Shown: positions 42,703-50,848 of the stretch, in pieces
Position numbering within the stretch: position 1 is the first letter of the stretch
Layout of the letters: every line of letters starts with the position of its first letter
Source: UBA5905 sp964609975
GTDB lineage: Bacteria; Bacillota; Clostridia; Oscillospirales; Acutalibacteraceae
Assembly (NCBI GenBank): GCA_964609975.1
Contig: CAZSTR010000008.1
Location: 1 to 58,389, forward strand
Reading direction: 5' to 3'
Length of the DNA stretch: 58,389 nucleotides
The notes under the pieces: generated by a model
The model's database searches: none
What the model saw: the letters and a program-made list of their open reading frames with translations, nothing else
What the model was told of the DNA's origin: nothing
Program-made: the position numbers and the translations under genes

Positions 42703-45417
42703 ATGGCGCAGCAAAAGGAACTGGCGAAGGTGTATGACCCCCGCGAGGTGGAGCAACGCACCTATCAATTCTGGCTGGATGGCGGCTATTTTCAAGCCAC
42801 CGCTCACGCCAAAGACAAAAACGGAGCCGAGAAAAAGCCCTATACGGTCATGATGCCGCCGCCGAACATCACCGGCCAGCTGCACATGGGTCACGCGCTG
42901 GACAACACATTGCAGGACATCCTCATTCGCTGGCGGCGGATGCAGGGCTATGAGGCGTTGTGGATGCCGGGCACAGACCATGCCTCTATCGCCACCGAGG
43001 CAAAGGTGGTGGAAGCCATGCGCCAGGAGGGCATCACAAAGGAACAGCTGGGTCGGGAGGGCTTTTTGGAGCGCGCCTGGGCCTGGAAGGAAAAATACGG
43101 CAACCGCATCGTCAGCCAGCTGAAGACCATCGGCTCCAGCTGTGACTGGAAGCGGGAGCGCTTCACCCTGGACGAGGGCTGCTCCAAAGCGGTGAAGGAT
43201 GTGTTCGTGCGGCTGTATGAGCAGGGGCTTATCTACCGGGGAAACCGGATGGTGAACTGGTGTTCGAAATGCAACACCTCCATCTCCGACGCCGAGGTGG
43301 AATATGAGTCCCAGAACGGCCATTTCTGGCATCTGCTGTATCCGGTCAAGGAAACCGGCGAAATGCTGGAACTGGCCACCACCCGCCCGGAAACCATGCT
43401 GGGCGACACCGCCGTCGCCATCAACGCGGACGACGAGCGCTATCGCCATCTGCATGGCTGTCATGTGATTCTCCCCCTGCTCAACCGGGAAATTCCCATC
43501 GTCTGCGACGAGCACGCCGATGTTACCAAAGGCACCGGCGTGGTAAAAATCACCCCCGCCCATGACCCCAACGACTTCGAGGTGGGTAAGCGCCACGATT
43601 TGCCCAGCATCCGGGTACTGACCTATGACGGACGCATGACCGGCGCCGCAGACAAGGCGGCGGCGGACGAGCTTCTCGCCTCCGGCCGGGCGGCGGCAGA
43701 CGAGCCACAGGTGCTGGATTGCGGAAAATATGCCGGCCTCACCGCCAAGGAGGCACGCCAGGCGATTTTGGCCGATTTGGAGGCGGCGGGCTTTCTGAAG
43801 GAAACCGAGGATTTGACCCATGAGGTGGGCACCTGCTATCGGTGCCATTCCACCATCGAGCCGATGATTTCCAAGCAGTGGTTCGTGAAAATGGAGCCAC
43901 TGGCGAAGCCAGCCATTGAAGCGGTGGAAAAGGGCGAAATCACCTTTGTCCCCGAACGCTTCACCAAAAACTATCTCAACTGGATGCGGGCAACCCGCGA
44001 TTGGTGCATCTCCCGCCAGCTGTGGTGGGGCCATCGCATCCCCGCCTGGTATTGCGACGATTGCGGCGAAACCGTGGTCGCGGGCGAAGCGCCCTGCACC
44101 TGTCCAAAATGCCATGGCAACCATCTGATCCAAGACCCGGATACGCTGGACACCTGGTTTTCCTCGGCGCTCTGGCCCTTCTCCACGCTGGGCTGGCCGG
44201 AAAAGACCGCGGAGCTGGATTATTTCTATCCCACCGACACACTGGTCACCGGCTATGATATCATCGGCTTCTGGGTCAGCCGCATGATTTTCTCCGGGCT
44301 GGCCTATACCGGGAAGCCTCCCTTCCGCACCGTGCTTATCCATGGTCTTGTGCGGGACAGCCAGGGACGGAAAATGTCCAAATCTCTGGGCAATGGCGTG
44401 GACCCGCTGGAGGAAATCGACAAATACGGCGCGGACGCCCTGCGGTTCATGCTGGCCACCGGCAACAGCCCCGGGAACGATATGCGCTATATGACCGACA
44501 AAGTGGAGGCCAGCCGCAACTTCGCCAACAAGCTGTGGAACGCCGCCCGGTTCGTGCGCATGAATCTGGAAGGGCGCTCCATTCCGCTGACCCTGCCGGA
44601 CAGCCTGACGCTGGAGGACAAATGGATTCTCGGCCGCTACAACGAGCTGGTGAAGGCCGTCACCGAGAATTTGGAAAAATTCGAGTTGGGCATCGCGGTG
44701 CAAAAGCTATATGACTTCATCTGGGACAGCTATTGCGACTGGTATATCGAGCTGTGCAAGGCACGCTTGCAGGGCGAAAACGCCGACGACGCGTTGCGGG
44801 TGCTGGTGTTCGTAATGAACGGAATGCTGGCGCTGCTTCATCCCTTCATGCCCTTCATCACCGAGGAAATCTGGCAATCCCTGCCCCATGAAGGCGAGAG
44901 CCTGATGATTGCTCCCTGGCCGGAATTTGACCCGACGCTGGTGTTCCTGGCGGAGGAAAAGAGCATGGAGCAAATCATGGACGCCATTCGCGGCATCCGC
45001 AACCGCCGGGCGGAGATGAATGTCCCCCCCTCCAAGAAGGCGGATGTGTTCATCGAAACAGCCGCCGCGGACACCTTCTCCGCCGGCGTTCCCTTCCTGC
45101 AGCGGATGGCCTCCGCCGCAGCCGTGGAAATCGGCGAAAGCTTCGAGGTGGCCGGCGCGGTGAGCATCGTCACCGACGCCGCCACCATCAAAATCCCACT
45201 GGATGAGCTGGTGAACAAGGCTGCCGAGCTGGAACGGCTGGAAAAGGAAAAGGTCAACGCGGAGAAACAGCTGGCCGGTGTGCTGGCACGGCTGAACAAC
45301 AAGGCCTTCACCGACAAGGCCCCCTCCAATGTGGTTGCCGGCGCCCAGGCGCAGGCGGACAGTCTGCGGGAAAAGCTGGCCCTTCTGGAGCAGTCCATGG
45401 CGCAAATGAGCGAATAA
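42703..45417 (+). CDS. valS: Valyl-tRNA synthetase
   Basis: Charges tRNA-Val; 904 residues. HIGH motif in NITGQLHMGHAL, editing domain with TTRPETMLGDTAVAI, KMSKS in GRKMSKSLGNG, and a C-terminal coiled coil (ELERLEKEKVNAEKQLAG). The ATG has AAGGAGC. No T-box leader is present, so regulation would be through the upstream metG promoter. Confidence 0.97.
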   Translation: MAQQKELAKVYDPREVEQRTYQFWLDGGYFQATAHAKDKNGAEKKPYTVMMPPPNITGQLHMGHALDNTLQDILIRWRRMQGYEALWMPGTDHASIATEAKVVEAMRQEGITKEQLGREGFLERAWAWKEKYGNRIVSQLKTIGSSCDWKRERFTLDEGCSKAVKDVFVRLYEQGLIYRGNRMVNWCSKCNTSISDAEVEYESQNGHFWHLLYPVKETGEMLELATTRPETMLGDTAVAINADDERYRHLHGCHVILPLLNREIPIVCDEHADVTKGTGVVKITPAHDPNDFEVGKRHDLPSIRVLTYDGRMTGAADKAAADELLASGRAAADEPQVLDCGKYAGLTAKEARQAILADLEAAGFLKETEDLTHEVGTCYRCHSTIEPMISKQWFVKMEPLAKPAIEAVEKGEITFVPERFTKNYLNWMRATRDWCISRQLWWGHRIPAWYCDDCGETVVAGEAPCTCPKCHGNHLIQDPDTLDTWFSSALWPFSTLGWPEKTAELDYFYPTDTLVTGYDIIGFWVSRMIFSGLAYTGKPPFRTVLIHGLVRDSQGRKMSKSLGNGVDPLEEIDKYGADALRFMLATGNSPGNDMRYMTDKVEASRNFANKLWNAARFVRMNLEGRSIPLTLPDSLTLEDKWILGRYNELVKAVTENLEKFELGIAVQKLYDFIWDSYCDWYIELCKARLQGENADDALRVLVFVMNGMLALLHPFMPFITEEIWQSLPHEGESLMIAPWPEFDPTLVFLAEEKSMEQIMDAIRGIRNRRAEMNVPPSKKADVFIETAAADTFSAGVPFLQRMASAAAVEIGESFEVAGAVSIVTDAATIKIPLDELVNKAAELERLEKEKVNAEKQLAGVLARLNNKAFTDKAPSNVVAGAQAQADSLREKLALLEQSMAQMSE

Positions 45418-45569
45418 TCCTTCCCCCGTCTCCGGGCCTCGCGGGCTTTCCGCGAGGCCTGGAGCGGTTGCTCCCCGCTCCGAAAGGCAAAGCGGAAAGC
45501 CGAAAAACGAAAGAGCGGAAAAGGGGAAAGCGAAATAACGGAAAAATTTAAAGTTTTTTTGAAAAACGC
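45418..45569. other. Spacer between valS and the tRNA-Thr promoter
   Basis: It contains a GC-rich inverted repeat just after valS (GGCCTCGCGG with CCGCGAGGCC) without a T run, then a purine-rich stretch of short A-tracts up to the tRNA promoter. No gene. Confidence 0.5.
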
Positions 45570-45598
45570 TTGACGCCCTTGCAAAAAATTGGTATACT
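45570..45598 (+). promoter_or_regulatory. Promoter of tRNA-Thr
   Basis: TTGACG, 17 bases, TATACT, with TGG before the -10. The start site would be about 15-20 bp before the tRNA. Confidence 0.85.
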
Positions 45599-45620
45599 GT
45601 ATGCTGTCCCTGTGAGGCAT

Positions 45621-45696
45621 GCTACTGTGGCTCAGCTGGTAGAGCAGCTCACTCGTAATGAGCAGGTCGTCCGTTCGAATCGGATCAGTAGCTCCA
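45621..45696 (+). tRNA. tRNA-Thr (anticodon CGT)
   Basis: Folds as a full cloverleaf: acceptor GCTACTG with CAGTAGC, D stem GCTC/GAGC, anticodon stem GCTCA/TGAGC around loop CTCGTAA (anticodon CGT, reads ACG), T arm with TTCGAAT, discriminator T and encoded CCA. G1-C72 and C2-G71 match threonine identity. Confidence 0.97.
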
Positions 45697-45701
45697 AAGG
45701 A

Positions 45702-45738
45702 AAAATCCTGTCGATATAATCGGCGGGATTTTCTTTTT
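45702..45738 (+). terminator. Terminator after tRNA-Thr
   Basis: Nine-bp arms (45702-45710 with 45724-45732, one G-T pair) followed by CTTTTT. Confidence 0.8.
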
Positions 45739-45846
45739 CTGTTATTCATTTTTCATTATGCAATATTCATTCTTTATTAGACAGGACTTTCAGCGAACAA
45801 TAACTAATTGCTTTTATATTATCAGCAAATACCGCAAAAAGGAATA

Positions 45847-45886
45847 GCAGAGAAGTCCAACTCGACCTCTCTGCCCTTTTTCTTTT
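45847..45886 (+). terminator. Second plus-strand terminator-like hairpin before degV
   Basis: GCAGAGA pairs with TCTCTGC around an inner imperfect stem and is followed by a T-rich run. No gene lies between it and the tRNA terminator, so it may be a back-up terminator or the end of an unrecognised short transcript. Confidence 0.55.
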
Positions 45887-45900
45887 GTCGCCGGGCTGTC

Positions 45901-45929
45901 TTTACAATTCGGAGATTTTGTGGTATACT
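45901..45929 (+). promoter_or_regulatory. Promoter of degV
   Basis: TTTACA, 17 bases, TATACT, with TGG before the -10. Confidence 0.82.
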
Positions 45930-45960
45930 GTTCTTATTCTCCGGAGGGAATAATAGCTTT

Positions 45961-45980
45961 GGCCGCGCCAAAGCGCGGCC
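45961..45980 (+). other. Leader hairpin ahead of degV
   Basis: Perfect 8-bp GC stem (GGCCGCGC with GCGCGGCC) around CAAA, then CTGTTTTGGGGGG and the start codon 20 bp on. It lies in the degV 5' leader and could influence translation. Confidence 0.5.
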
Positions 45981-46000
45981 CTGTTTTGGGGGGTATCAAT

Positions 46001-46843
46001 ATGGTAAAAATTCTATCCGACAGCACTTGCGATTTGAGCGAGGAGCTCATTGAACGATACGCCATCGGAATTCTGCGTCTTTCGGTTGTTTTCGGCGAGG
46101 AAACCGGCCGGGACGGCATCGAAGCAACCCGCCATCGCATCTATGACTATGTGGAAAGCACCGGCGATCTACCAACCACCAGCGCCTGCAACATCGGCGA
46201 ATACGAGAAAAAATTCCGCCATTGGCGGGGGCAGGGCTATGAAATCGTTCATTTCAGCCTCGGCTCAAAGTTCTCCTCCTCCTACCAAAACGCCTGCATC
46301 GCGGCTCGGGAGCTGGACGGCGTCTATGTGGTGGACAGCGAAAACCTGTCCGTCGGCCAAGGGCTACTGGTTCTGCGCGCCGCCGAGCTGGCGCAGGCGG
46401 GGCTGTCCGGCGCCGAAATCCGAGACGCCTGCCAGCAAATGGTGCCGAAGCTGGAAACTAGCTTCCTCATCAGCCACCTGGACTATCTATACAAGGGAGG
46501 CCGGTGCTCCGGTCTGTCCCTGCTGGGCGCCAATCTGCTGAAGCTGAACCCCTGCATCGAGCTGCGCGACGGCGAAATGCTTCCGGGGAAAAAATACCGG
46601 GGCGCGCTCATGCGCGCCGCCGCGGATTATGCCGACGACCGACTGGGTCAGCGGAAGGACATCGACCTGCACCGCATCGCCCTAGCCTGCACCGATTGCC
46701 CGGAGGAGGTGTTCTCCATGCTCCGGGAAAAAATCCACCAGCTTTGCCCCACGGTGGAGGAAATCGTGGAGCTGCATGCCGGCGCCACCATTACCACCCA
46801 TTGCGGCTCCGATTGTCTGGGCATCGTGTTCATGCGAAAATAA
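46001..46843 (+). CDS. DegV-family fatty-acid-binding protein (FakB-like)
   Basis: Protein of 280 residues with the DegV two-domain fold: MVKILSDSTCDLSEELI at the start, the TSACN segment (PTTSACNIGEY), SSYQNACIA, and the C-terminal ITTHCGSDCLGIVF. DegV proteins bind a fatty acid and present it to FakA for phosphorylation. FakA (YloV) is encoded at 36248. The ATG at 46001 follows a GGGGGG-containing site. It is a single-gene unit with its own promoter. Confidence 0.92.
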   Translation: MVKILSDSTCDLSEELIERYAIGILRLSVVFGEETGRDGIEATRHRIYDYVESTGDLPTTSACNIGEYEKKFRHWRGQGYEIVHFSLGSKFSSSYQNACIAARELDGVYVVDSENLSVGQGLLVLRAAELAQAGLSGAEIRDACQQMVPKLETSFLISHLDYLYKGGRCSGLSLLGANLLKLNPCIELRDGEMLPGKKYRGALMRAAADYADDRLGQRKDIDLHRIALACTDCPEEVFSMLREKIHQLCPTVEEIVELHAGATITTHCGSDCLGIVFMRK

Positions 46844-46930
46844 TCCAATATGCAAAAATGGGAAGCGACCGTCGTGCTTGGCGGCCACTTTCTGTTTGTA
46901 TATTTTATAATGACTAATACGATTTGTATA

Positions 46931-47518
46931 TCAAAATAAGCTGCGCGCGTTGGTTGTATGGTCGTCGTTGAGGGGAAAGGATTTATACTCCCGTCCCTCC
47001 AACGTGCGCCAGGAGAACACGCCGTCCTCCAGCAACAGATACCCGCGAGGGCTGTCCTCCTTCGAGAAAGTCACCGAGCCAGGGTTGAGCTTCCACCAGC
47101 CGCCGGGATGATGCAAGCAGGCGGGCACATGGGTGTGACCCTGGATATACACATCTCCCTTGGCCAGCGGCGGCGGAGCGGTTTCATATAAATGGCCATG
47201 GGTGAGAAACAGCCGATGCCCGTCCACCGGCAAAAGGGTATAATCCGCCATCATGGGAAACTGGAGCAGCATTTGATCCACCTCGGCGTCGCAATTTCCC
47301 CGCACCGCCACAATGCTTTTCGCCAAAGGATTGAGCAGAGACGCCACCGCCGCCGGGTCATAGCCCTCCGGCAACGGATTGCGCGGACCATGATACAGCA
47401 AATCGCCCAACAAAATCAACAGCTCCGCCCCGCTGGCCCGATATTGCTCCAGCAAACGGCGGGTATACAGAGCCGAGCCGTGCAGGTCGGAGGCAATCAT
47501 ATAACAGCTATGCTTCAT
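46931..47518 (-). CDS. yfcE: YfcE/MJ0936-family phosphodiesterase
   Basis: Metallophosphoesterase of 195 residues. The metal motifs are ASDLHG, LLGDLLYHG, VRGNCD, THGHLYE and GHTHVP, all intact. Members hydrolyse artificial phosphodiesters; the natural substrate is unknown. It is convergent with degV and has an AAGGAG site. Confidence 0.93.
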   Translation of the reverse strand: MKHSCYMIASDLHGSALYTRRLLEQYRASGAELLILLGDLLYHGPRNPLPEGYDPAAVASLLNPLAKSIVAVRGNCDAEVDQMLLQFPMMADYTLLPVDGHRLFLTHGHLYETAPPPLAKGDVYIQGHTHVPACLHHPGGWWKLNPGSVTFSKEDSPRGYLLLEDGVFSWRTLEGREYKSFPLNDDHTTNARSLF

Positions 47519-47624
47519 AAAACCAAAGCTCCTTTATCCTATTCTTTCGCGGATATTATACCGCGGTTTTCCTGAAAAAGCAAGCCTGTCCGCCGGGCGG
47601 CACCCCCGCCCCACAGAAAAACGC

Positions 47625-47676
47625 AAAAAGCACGGTCGGAGCGGACACCTTTGTGTCCGCTCCGACCGTGCTTTTT
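47625..47676 (-). terminator. Terminator of guaB
   Basis: Perfect 24-bp stem (47625-47648 with 47653-47676), 4-base loop, A5/T5 ends. It is the longest perfect hairpin in the window. Confidence 0.95.
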
Positions 47677-47677
47677 G

Positions 47678-49150
47678 TTATTCTCCGGAGGTATAGTTGG
47701 GGGCCTCCTTAGTGATGTGAATATCGTGAGGATGGCTTTCCTTCAGGCCGGCGCCAGTGATGCGGATGAACTGGCCCTTTTCCTGCAGCTCGGAAATGGT
47801 GCCGCAGCCGCAATAGCCCATACCGGAGCGCAGGCCACCCATAAGCTGATACACCGTGTCGCTCAGCGGTCCCTTATAGGGCACGCGACCCTCCACGCCT
47901 TCCGGCACCAGCTTTTTGTTGTTTTCCTGGAAATAGCGGTCCTTGCTTCCCTTCGCCATAGCGCCCAGACTGCCCATGCCGCGATACACCTTGAACTGGC
48001 GACCCTGATACAGCTCTGTCTCGCCGGGAGACTCCTCGCAACCGGCCACCAGCGAGCCTACCATCACCACATTGGCGCCGGCGGCCAGCGCCTTCACCAT
48101 GTCACCAGACAGCTTGATGCCGCCGTCGGCGATCACCGGAATGCCATGCTTCGCCGCAGCGCAGGCCGCGTCATAAATGGCGGTCACCTGGGGCACGCCG
48201 ATACCGGCCACCACGCGGGTCGTGCAAATCGAGCCGGGGCCGATGCCCACCTTCACCGCATCGGCGCCGGAGGCGATAAGCGCCTCGGTGGCCTCTGCCG
48301 TGGCTACATTGCCGGCGATGAGCGAAACCTGCGGGAACGCGGTTTTCACCTTTTCCACCGCCTTGAGGATGTTGGCGCTGTGGCCATGAGCCGAATCCAG
48401 CACCAGCACATCCACCTGCGCCTTCACCAGCGCATCCGCCCGCTCCAGCACATCCGCCGTCGCACCGATGGCGGCGGCGCACAGCAGGCGGCCGCTGGCG
48501 TCGCGGGCGGAATTGGGATATTTCACGCTCTTTTCGATGTCCTTGATGGTGATAAGGCCGCGCAGCATACCGGCTTCATCCACCAGAGGCAGCTTTTCAA
48601 TGCGATGGCGGGACAGGATGTCCTTCGCCTGCTCCAAGGTGGTGCCCACCGGGCCGGTCACCAGATGGTCCTTCGTCATCACATCGCCGATGCGGCGGCT
48701 GAAATCTGTGATGAACCGCATATCCCGGTTGGTGATGATGCCCACCAGCCGGCCGTCCACGCAAATCGGCACGCCGGAAATGCGATATTTCGCCATCAGC
48801 GCATCCGCGTCCGCCACCGTATGCTCTGGGGTCAGAGAAAAGGGGTTCACGATGACGCCGTTCTCCGAACGCTTCACCATGTCCACCTGATCCGCCTGAG
48901 CCTCAATGGACATATTCTTGTGGATGACGCCGATGCCGCCCTCGCGGGCGATGGCGATGGCCATCTTCGCTTCGGTCACCGTGTCCATGGCGGCGGTCAT
49001 CAGGGGGGTGTTCAGCGTGACCGTTTTTGTCAGCTGTGTGCGGATGCTCACATCCGCCGGCAACACATCGGAACGGGCCGGTATCAACAGCACATCGTCG
49101 AAGGTCAACCCTTCCTTCAAGAACTTTTCTCCAGCATTGCAGTTTACCAT
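47678..49150 (-). CDS. guaB: IMP dehydrogenase
   Basis: Oxidises IMP to XMP, the committed step to GMP. The 490 residues have a split (beta/alpha)8 barrel with inserted tandem CBS domains (about residues 95-205). The catalytic Cys is in GPGSICTTR, with the mobile flap at YRGMGSLGAM. The start has AGGAGGA. It stands alone with its own promoter, a structured leader and a strong terminator. Confidence 0.97.
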   Translation of the reverse strand: MVNCNAGEKFLKEGLTFDDVLLIPARSDVLPADVSIRTQLTKTVTLNTPLMTAAMDTVTEAKMAIAIAREGGIGVIHKNMSIEAQADQVDMVKRSENGVIVNPFSLTPEHTVADADALMAKYRISGVPICVDGRLVGIITNRDMRFITDFSRRIGDVMTKDHLVTGPVGTTLEQAKDILSRHRIEKLPLVDEAGMLRGLITIKDIEKSVKYPNSARDASGRLLCAAAIGATADVLERADALVKAQVDVLVLDSAHGHSANILKAVEKVKTAFPQVSLIAGNVATAEATEALIASGADAVKVGIGPGSICTTRVVAGIGVPQVTAIYDAACAAAKHGIPVIADGGIKLSGDMVKALAAGANVVMVGSLVAGCEESPGETELYQGRQFKVYRGMGSLGAMAKGSKDRYFQENNKKLVPEGVEGRVPYKGPLSDTVYQLMGGLRSGMGYCGCGTISELQEKGQFIRITGAGLKESHPHDIHITKEAPNYTSGE

Positions 49151-49179
49151 AGCGTCCTCCTGTTTTCATATAATATTGA

Positions 49180-49236
49180 GTCGGTGTGCCCCGGCCGGCC
49201 AAAAAATCGTGCCGTTTATCGCCTGTGCATACCGAC
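49180..49236 (-). ncRNA. Structured 5' leader of guaB (candidate cis-regulatory RNA)
   Basis: In the leader of about 100 bases, the segments 49227-49236 and 49180-49189 form a 10-bp stem with one G-U pair, enclosing about 37 bases that include the palindrome GGCCGGCC. It does not look like a purine riboswitch. Function is not established. Confidence 0.35.
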
Positions 49237-49261
49237 CTGGTTCCGTGAATGGATTTTTACA

Positions 49262-49291
49262 ATTATAGCACAAACCGAACCGGTTGTGCAA
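49262..49291 (-). promoter_or_regulatory. Promoter of guaB
   Basis: Minus strand TTGCAC, 18 bases, TATAAT, with TGC before the -10. Confidence 0.78.
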
Positions 49292-49305
49292 CCCTTTTTG
49301 GCGGG

Positions 49306-49360
49306 AAAAGAGCGAAAAAAGAGCGAAAAAAGGCGAAAAAGCGCAAACTGGCACGAAAAA
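49306..49360. other. Phased A-tract array upstream of guaB
   Basis: A-tracts on the plus strand at 49306-49309, 49315-49320, 49326-49331, 49336-49340, 49345-49347 and 49356-49360 are 8-12 bp apart, mostly near 10. The array starts 15 bp upstream of the -35. There is no gene in 49151-49450 apart from the promoter, leader and rpsR terminator. Confidence 0.6.
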
Positions 49361-49411
49361 TGCTGTTCTCCGCCGAGGGATATGCTTCGTTCACTACGCT
49401 CACCCTATAGC

Positions 49412-49445
49412 AAAAGCCTCCGACACTAAGTGCCGGAGGCTTTTT
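49412..49445 (-). terminator. Terminator of rpsF-ssb-rpsR
   Basis: AAAAGCCTCCG pairs with CGGAGGCTTTT, with a CAC/GTG inner stem and one mismatch, 6 bp past the rpsR stop. Confidence 0.9.
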
Positions 49446-49450
49446 GTTTT

Positions 49451-49708
49451 TTAGTCGGTCACAAAGGGAACCAGCGCAACCTGACGCGCGCGCTTGATCG
49501 CGACGGTCAGCGCTCTCTGGTGCTGGGCGCAAGTGCCGGTCACACGCCGGGGCAGGATTTTCGCCCGCTCGGACATAAACCGACGCAGACGCGCCACATC
49601 CTTATAGTCGATATAATCGACCTTGTCGACGCAGAACTGGCACACCTTGCGATGACCCTTTCGGCCCGGACGCATGGGGCGCTCGGGTCTTTCGGTTCTT
49701 TCAGCCAT
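49451..49708 (-). CDS. rpsR: Ribosomal protein S18 (zinc-type)
   Basis: Small-subunit protein of 85 residues that binds S6 on the platform. The core is VDYIDYKDVARLRRFMSERA and KILPRRVTGTC. The CxxC (CQFC) plus CAQH arrangement is the zinc-binding form. The ATG at 49708 has AAGGAGG. It is last in rpsF-ssb-rpsR. Confidence 0.97.
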   Translation of the reverse strand: MAERTERPERPMRPGRKGHRKVCQFCVDKVDYIDYKDVARLRRFMSERAKILPRRVTGTCAQHQRALTVAIKRARQVALVPFVTD

Positions 49709-49747
49709 GAAAAGGCCTCCTTTTCTCAAAAATCAGCATTTCCCAAA

Positions 49748-50194
49748 TCAGAAGGGCAGCTCCTCGTCGCTGAGGATCTCCTCGAAATCGCCGGTGTTGG
49801 CGGTGGAGAAGGCGGGTCTCGCCTCGCTGGGCTGGGGAATTTGGGAATCGTAGCTCGGAGCCCCGGCGGACTGACCGCCCTTGGACTCACAGAAAAATGC
49901 GTTGTCTACCACAACCTCATAGACGGTGCGCTTGCTGCCGTCGTTGGCCGTGTAGCTTCTGGACTGCAGGGAGCCCTGCAGAGCGATGCGGTTGCCCTTG
50001 TGGAAAAACCGGGAGATGAACTCCGCGGTCTGTCTCCAGGCCACACAATTGATAAAATCGGTCTGCCGCTCCTGGTCCTTGGAGCGATAGGCACGATCCA
50101 CCGCCACGCTGAAGCTGGTGACGGAAATACCGCTCTGGGTCGTTTTCAGCTCCGGGTCGCCGGTCAGGCGCCCCATCAGACAGATGGAATTCAT
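49748..50194 (-). CDS. ssb: Single-stranded DNA-binding protein
   Basis: The 148-residue protein has an OB fold in the first 105 residues (MNSICLMGRLTGDPELK, DFINCVAWR, LQGSLQSRSY), a short disordered linker and the acidic tip DEELPF used for protein partners. The ATG at 50194 has GGAGGAGC. It lies between S6 and S18 genes, the classic order. Confidence 0.97.
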   Translation of the reverse strand: MNSICLMGRLTGDPELKTTQSGISVTSFSVAVDRAYRSKDQERQTDFINCVAWRQTAEFISRFFHKGNRIALQGSLQSRSYTANDGSKRTVYEVVVDNAFFCESKGGQSAGAPSYDSQIPQPSEARPAFSTANTGDFEEILSDEELPF

Positions 50195-50207
50195 GCGATG
50201 CTCCTCC

Positions 50208-50507
50208 TTATTCCTCGTTTTTGCGAATTGCCATGGAACGCAGCACGCCATCGGTGATACCGCTGACACGCTCCAGCTCCGCCGGGAAGGCCGGACCGCT
50301 GACAAAGTTGTACAGCACATAATAGCCTTCCGCCTCGTCGTCGATGAGATAGGCCAGCTTGCGCTTGCCCCAATCGTCGACCTCACCGATCTCCGCATTC
50401 TGCTCAATCAGCGCGCGAAATTTTTCCTTCAGCTCGTTCACCACTTCTTCCCCGTTCTTCAGAGAGAACACGAACAGAGCCTCATAGGACGCTTTAACTG
50501 TGGGCAT
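50208..50507 (-). CDS. rpsF: Ribosomal protein S6
   Basis: Small-subunit platform protein, 99 residues, pairs with S18. The core runs YEALFVFSLKNGEE and WGKRKLAYLIDDEAEGYYVL. GGAGG lies upstream of the ATG at 50507. It is the first gene of the operon. Confidence 0.96.
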   Translation of the reverse strand: MPTVKASYEALFVFSLKNGEEVVNELKEKFRALIEQNAEIGEVDDWGKRKLAYLIDDEAEGYYVLYNFVSGPAFPAELERVSGITDGVLRSMAIRKNEE

Positions 50508-50583
50508 AGATTGCACCTCCTTATGGTCTGATGGCCTTGTCTCTCGAACAAGGCAAGGATCACCCGTTTTCACAGGTCACTCC

Positions 50584-50612
50584 ATTTTACCACTCCGCAA
50601 GGCCGAAGTCAA
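50584..50612 (-). promoter_or_regulatory. Promoter of rpsF-ssb-rpsR
   Basis: Minus strand TTGACT, 17 bases, TAAAAT, with TGG before the -10. Confidence 0.8.
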
Positions 50613-50645
50613 GGAAAAATTTTCGTTTTGGCAAAATGGCCGGGC

Positions 50646-50751
50646 AAAAAAAAGCGAAAACGGCAAACGGTCGGCAAAAAACGGACAAAACCCGCAAGGA
50701 AGCAGAAAAGCGGCAGTAAGCAAAGAAAAAAGCCGAAGGAAAGCGAAAAAA
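50646..50751. other. Long phased A-tract array between rpsF and the transketolase genes
   Basis: Within the 341-bp gene-free gap (50508-50848), the plus strand carries A-tracts centred near 50649, 50658, 50666, 50678, 50688, 50707, 50728 and 50748, with minor AA steps between, close to a 10-bp period for 100 bp. Such DNA is expected to be curved. I found no clear transketolase promoter; TAGAAT near 50788 is a weak -10 candidate. Confidence 0.55.
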
Positions 50752-50848
50752 TATAGAAAGAAGGGTGGCTTTTTCAAGAAAAGTATGATAGAATAACAGC
50801 GGAAATATAAAAGGCGGTGTTTGCCTGAAGAAAGGGTGGTATAACCAC

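Noticed and set aside
42481..44703. 740-residue open frame opposite valS
   Set aside because: It is antisense to a clear synthetase gene, is rich in His, Gln and Gly, and has no ribosome-binding site or family match. Long antisense frames arise here because few codons give reverse stops in this GC-rich code use.
44838..45749. Minus-strand frame of about 300 residues ending over tRNA-Thr, containing DPIRTDDLLITSELLYQLS
   Set aside because: This peptide is the well-known artefact of translating a tRNA gene backwards; the rest lies antisense to valS.
47651..49429. 592-residue open frame opposite guaB
   Set aside because: Antisense shadow of IMP dehydrogenase, rich in His and Ala, and running through the guaB leader and promoter.
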